DNA of 64,000 nucleotides, from NCBI GenBank assembly GCA_050296935.1, contig JBNKRV010000248.1:62001-126000 (forward strand). Reading direction: 5' to 3'. Origin of the DNA: Saccharicrinis sp050296935 (lineage in GTDB: Bacteria; Bacteroidota; Bacteroidia; Bacteroidales; Marinilabiliaceae). Below the pieces are notes generated by a model. That model was not told the DNA's origin and ran no database searches. It saw only the letters and a list, made by a program, of their open reading frames with translations. Of this stretch, positions 61,535 to 64,000 are shown piece after piece (the first letter of the stretch is position 1; every line of letters begins with the position of its first letter). Both the position numbers and the translations under genes were made by a program.

Positions 61535-62248
61535 CTAACTCTGTATAAAATAGTGATGTTCATCAATCTCCTTGCCAAGTCGCTCTTTATCCGGTATTCC
61601 AATCAACTTTCCTTTGCAAATAATCAATTTTTCTTTTTTTAAACCGGAGATTATTCTGATCACCTGCTCTTCGGTTGTTCCGGCAAAATCAGCAATATCT
61701 TTACGACTTAACTGAACAGCTAAATAACCATCTTTTAATCCAAACTTTCTATTAATATATAATAAGGCATCAATTACCTTTTCTCGAACGGTCATATGCG
61801 CAAACATTCTAACCTTGGTTTCACTCCTGTTTAATTCCTCAGCATAATATACCATAAAGTCATAAGCCATATTAGGTAATGATTTAAGCATATTACGCAT
61901 ATTATCTAAAGTAAAATGGCACATACGTGTTTCCGACAGCGCTACAGCTCCACTAGGATAACATTGACTTGAACTAAATCCACGCTGACCCAGCATTTCC
62001 CCATTATGAGCAAAACGTAGAATTTGCTCACGGCCATTAATTCCGGTATTGAAAACCTTTACCTTTCCGGTATGAACAAAGTACAGTCCGTGTATTGGTG
62101 CACCTTCAATAATAATACTCTGACTCTTTCTACAGCGCATAGTGTTTTTACTTTCCAAAAACTTTTCAATTCCTGGTTCAGACAAGTGTTTTTTAATAAT
62201 ACAATTGTCATTTAAACAGCTATTACACTCTGTACTATGGGTATTCAT
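61535..62248 (-). CDS. FNR-like regulator 2
   Basis: A 237-residue paralogue of the regulator at 54211 with the same layout: N-terminal Cys8, Cys11, Cys16, effector domain EGAPIHGLYFVHTGKVKVF and helix-turn-helix LSRKDIADFAGTTEEQVIRIISGLKKE. Cys110 lies 94 residues after Cys16, as in the other copy and close to E. coli FNR. Cys39 is shared by both as well, and Cys96 is found only here. It has its own terminator and is divergent from moaA, with ~730 bp between them. Confidence 0.9.
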   Translation of the reverse strand: MNTHSTECNSCLNDNCIIKKHLSEPGIEKFLESKNTMRCRKSQSIIIEGAPIHGLYFVHTGKVKVFNTGINGREQILRFAHNGEMLGQRGFSSSQCYPSGAVALSETRMCHFTLDNMRNMLKSLPNMAYDFMVYYAEELNRSETKVRMFAHMTVREKVIDALLYINRKFGLKDGYLAVQLSRKDIADFAGTTEEQVIRIISGLKKEKLIICKGKLIGIPDKERLGKEIDEHHYFIQS

Positions 62249-62717
62249 TTAAATTCAATTTTAATTTTACTCCTACAGGGGCAATGTTACATTTTTACCT
62301 TTTTTACCCTTGTAATTCATTTTTTTATAGGGGTCAATAATTTTTCAAGACTATTTTTAGCATTAATAACTAAACACAAATAGGGTGTAAACGTTCATTA
62401 TATAATTGCTAAAACATTTTAATTACTAAATATTAAACACTAATTAAACCAACAAGTACTAATTACATAATCACATACATCTGGTTACCAATACCTTGAG
62501 TTTTATTTTGCAACACAGTTTTACATACAATATTTATCCTACATTAATAGTATGATGAATTCACAATTAACTCATTTATAAATTTTTAAAATCATACTAC
62601 AAATCGGGAAAACAGCAATACAGCAAACCTTATTGTTTTTTAATTGTATTAGATATAGTACAAAAGAAAAACTGTTACAATTCAGTTTACTGGTGATATT
62701 AAACAGCATAAATAGTA
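62249..62717. other. Intergenic region upstream of FNR-like regulator 2
   Basis: About 470 bp between the divergent fnr-like and moaA genes, left of repeat C. Very AT-rich, no gene. It must contain the promoter of the regulator; I see no certain boxes. Confidence 0.35.
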
Positions 62718-62906
62718 CTTGCACGAAAACTTCAATTGGCAGATAAGAAAGCTTCATTTCTGAGGCTTTCGAAGACCGGAAAAATGTGATTTTACTACCG
62801 TAAATGATCATTTTGAGAGCAAGAGTAACAGCCTGCGATTATTCCGGGAAAAAAATGAAGTTTTCTTGCTGACACTAAATATAAAATTTTAATCGAACTA
62901 AGAATA
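62718..62906 (-). repeat. Repeat family C, copy 2, with a decayed family B end
   Basis: On the - strand 62874 to 62718 repeats the unit at 42056-42194 (gcttcatttctgaggctttc and aatgatcattt with taaaat between on the + strand), with an extra ~15 bp. At its right, 62883-62906 has ttttaatcgaacta, a decayed terminus of repeat B. Confidence 0.8.
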
Positions 62907-62912
62907 ACAGTA

Positions 62913-62925
62913 TTTGATTCTCAAA
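62913..62925 (+). promoter_or_regulatory. TTGAnnnTCAA palindrome upstream of moaA
   Basis: tttgattctcaaa is a perfect 13-bp palindrome centred ~61 bp before the moaA start. The spacing to the start codon is close to that of the palindrome before the porin gene (61106-61118). Candidate site of an FNR-like regulator; the N3 centre differs from the N4-N6 of classical FNR boxes. Confidence 0.35.
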
Positions 62926-62979
62926 TAACATTGTGATATTTACATCCCAAATGTTAAAGAATCAACCAGAATTAAAAAA

Positions 62980-63951
62980 GTGACAACCATTTTTGAATAC
63001 GGGATGAGTGAAAACAGGAAATTTAAAAAATTAAGAATTAGTCTTACAGATACGTGTAATATGGCATGCACCTATTGTGTTCCGGAAAATCATGTGGATG
63101 GTTTAAGAGCGCAGCTAAAACCATCACTTTCTGCTGCCGACTTAATTAGCATTGTAAAAGAATTACATTCATCTCTACGTTTAAAAAAGATAAGAATAAC
63201 TGGTGGTGAACCATTGATATATCCGCATATTGTTCATTTTATTTCTGAAATAAAAAAACTGGGTATTGATGATATTGCCCTAACCACCAATGGATATTAT
63301 CTTGAAAAATTAGCACCCCGATTAAAAAAAGCAGGTTTAAGATCCATCAATATTTCTATAGATGCCATAGATGAAGATGTATTTGAACAGATGACCAGAA
63401 AACCCATGCTACAGCAAACACTAGGCGGTATTCAGGCAGCTATAGATAATGGCTTTGATGTAAAATTAAATACGGTAGTATTAAAAGACATCAACCAACA
63501 ACAGATATTACCCCTTATAAAATTTGGTATGCAGAAGGGTATTTCTGTACGATTTCTGGAATTGATGAAGATGGGGTACCTGCATCACAGCTATCAGAAT
63601 TATTTTTTATCACAGGCTGAAATACTGGATGAGATCAAAAAAGAATTCAACATTACTAAAAAATTAAGAATTGCTTCTGCCACATCCAATTATTGGGAGA
63701 TTAATGACAGTAATTATGATTTTGGAATAATTGCCAACGAATCTGAACCTTTTTGTAAAGACTGCGATAGGTTGAGGCTGGATAGCTATGGTAAAATTTA
63801 TGGATGTATCAGTGCCACAAAAGGTATTTCTATACTCCATAAAATCAATAAAAGTCAATCGATTGAAAGTGATATAGTCAATGCATTAAAACAAAAACAA
63901 CCCATACGTTTTATTGGTAACGATATGAGTATGCGACATATTGGAGGATAG
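62980..63951 (+). CDS. moaA: GTP 3',8-cyclase (molybdenum cofactor biosynthesis protein A)
   Basis: A 323-residue radical SAM enzyme. The N-terminal cluster motif is CNMACTYC (C-x3-C-x2-C), RITGGEP follows, and the C-terminal cluster is CKDCDRLRLDSYGKIYGC (C-x2-C-x13-C). It ends in the conserved Gly-Gly tail (MRHIGG). MoaA converts GTP to 3',8-cyclo-GTP, the first step of Moco synthesis. The start is a GTG at 62980; an ATG 24 bp later is possible. The gene is followed by a moaD-like start. Confidence 0.94.
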   Translation: MTTIFEYGMSENRKFKKLRISLTDTCNMACTYCVPENHVDGLRAQLKPSLSAADLISIVKELHSSLRLKKIRITGGEPLIYPHIVHFISEIKKLGIDDIALTTNGYYLEKLAPRLKKAGLRSINISIDAIDEDVFEQMTRKPMLQQTLGGIQAAIDNGFDVKLNTVVLKDINQQQILPLIKFGMQKGISVRFLELMKMGYLHHSYQNYFLSQAEILDEIKKEFNITKKLRIASATSNYWEINDSNYDFGIIANESEPFCKDCDRLRLDSYGKIYGCISATKGISILHKINKSQSIESDIVNALKQKQPIRFIGNDMSMRHIGG

Positions 63952-63955
63952 AGTT

Positions 63956-64000
63956 ATGATTAAAATACATTTTTTTGCGGGTCTCACCCGGATATTTCCC
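63956..64000 (+). CDS. moaD: Start of a MoaD-like (molybdopterin synthase small subunit) gene, cut by the window end
   Basis: ATG at 63956 begins MIKIHFFAGLTRIFP and runs off the window. The pattern IKIxFFA-x-LTRIF is typical of MoaD/ThiS-type proteins, and it follows moaA by 4 bp. Only 15 codons are visible, so the call depends on context. Confidence 0.6.
   Translation, partial: MIKIHFFAGLTRIFP

Noticed and set aside
62572..62811. 79-codon frame on the - strand near moaA
   Set aside because: Half of it is repeat C sequence, which is non-coding at 42056; it is a product of the repeat.

Overview
The window is about 64 kb of AT-rich DNA from a member of the Bacteroidota, most likely a marine, facultatively anaerobic member of the Bacteroidia (inference). 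Support comes from a type IX secretion C-terminal sorting domain and a PorP/SprF protein, a fused CcoN-CcoO oxidase subunit, a DUF4492-cydAB operon, DUF3857 transglutaminase-like proteins, a reg_prop/Y_Y_Y sensor and -7 boxes of TAnnTTTG type. I saw no rRNA, tRNA, CRISPR array or complete insertion sequence.

Layout. (1) 1-7.6 kb, + strand: the 3' end of a T9SS-exported protein, a PorP/SprF partner, two secreted proteins, a large propeller sensor ending in a SpoIIE-type phosphatase, and a stand-alone LytTR regulator. (2) 7.9-10.8 kb: a secreted zinc-metallopeptidase-like lipoprotein with two related small lipoproteins and a broken copy of its own 3' end, marking a tandem duplication. (3) 11-15.5 kb, - strand: methylmalonyl-CoA mutase mutA and mutB, separated by a GxxExxY cassette with inverted repeats. 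(4) 17.3-19.3 kb: an LpxH-like phosphoesterase and a glycosyltransferase-like protein. (5) 20.1-32.9 kb, + strand: an FeS/NrfD/cytochrome c module without a molybdenum subunit, directly upstream of ccoS-ccoNO-ccoQ-ccoP-ccoG-ccoH-safE-ccoI, then pssA. (6) 33-41.8 kb: acetyltransferase, DUF2231-like membrane protein, SGNH lipoprotein, a chemoreceptor with a CxxCH haem site, the DUF4492-cydA-cydB operon followed by an unlisted 47-residue CydX-like protein, and a cold-shock protein. (7) 42.6-50.2 kb, - strand: two DUF3857 proteins, one with and one without a catalytic cysteine, and a 1088-residue TPR/MORN protein. (8) 50.5-64 kb: a nitrate module with porin, nrtABCD-like ABC transporter, two FNR-like regulators and molybdenum cofactor genes moeA, moaC, mog, moaA and the start of moaD.

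The genes fit a cell that switches between oxygen at low tension (cbb3 and bd oxidases) and nitrate, with FNR-type regulators next to nitrate uptake and Moco synthesis. A nitrate reductase is not in the window and may lie just beyond the right end.

The least expected structure is between genes: at least four dispersed repeat families (A, B, C, D below) occur in full, truncated and terminus-only forms, three of them stacked head to tail at 42.06-42.60 kb. Other points of interest are the candidate reduced quinol:cytochrome c oxidoreductase feeding the cbb3 oxidase, altered FeS ligand motifs in that module, the CydX-like peptide and the duplicated metallopeptidase/lipoprotein locus.
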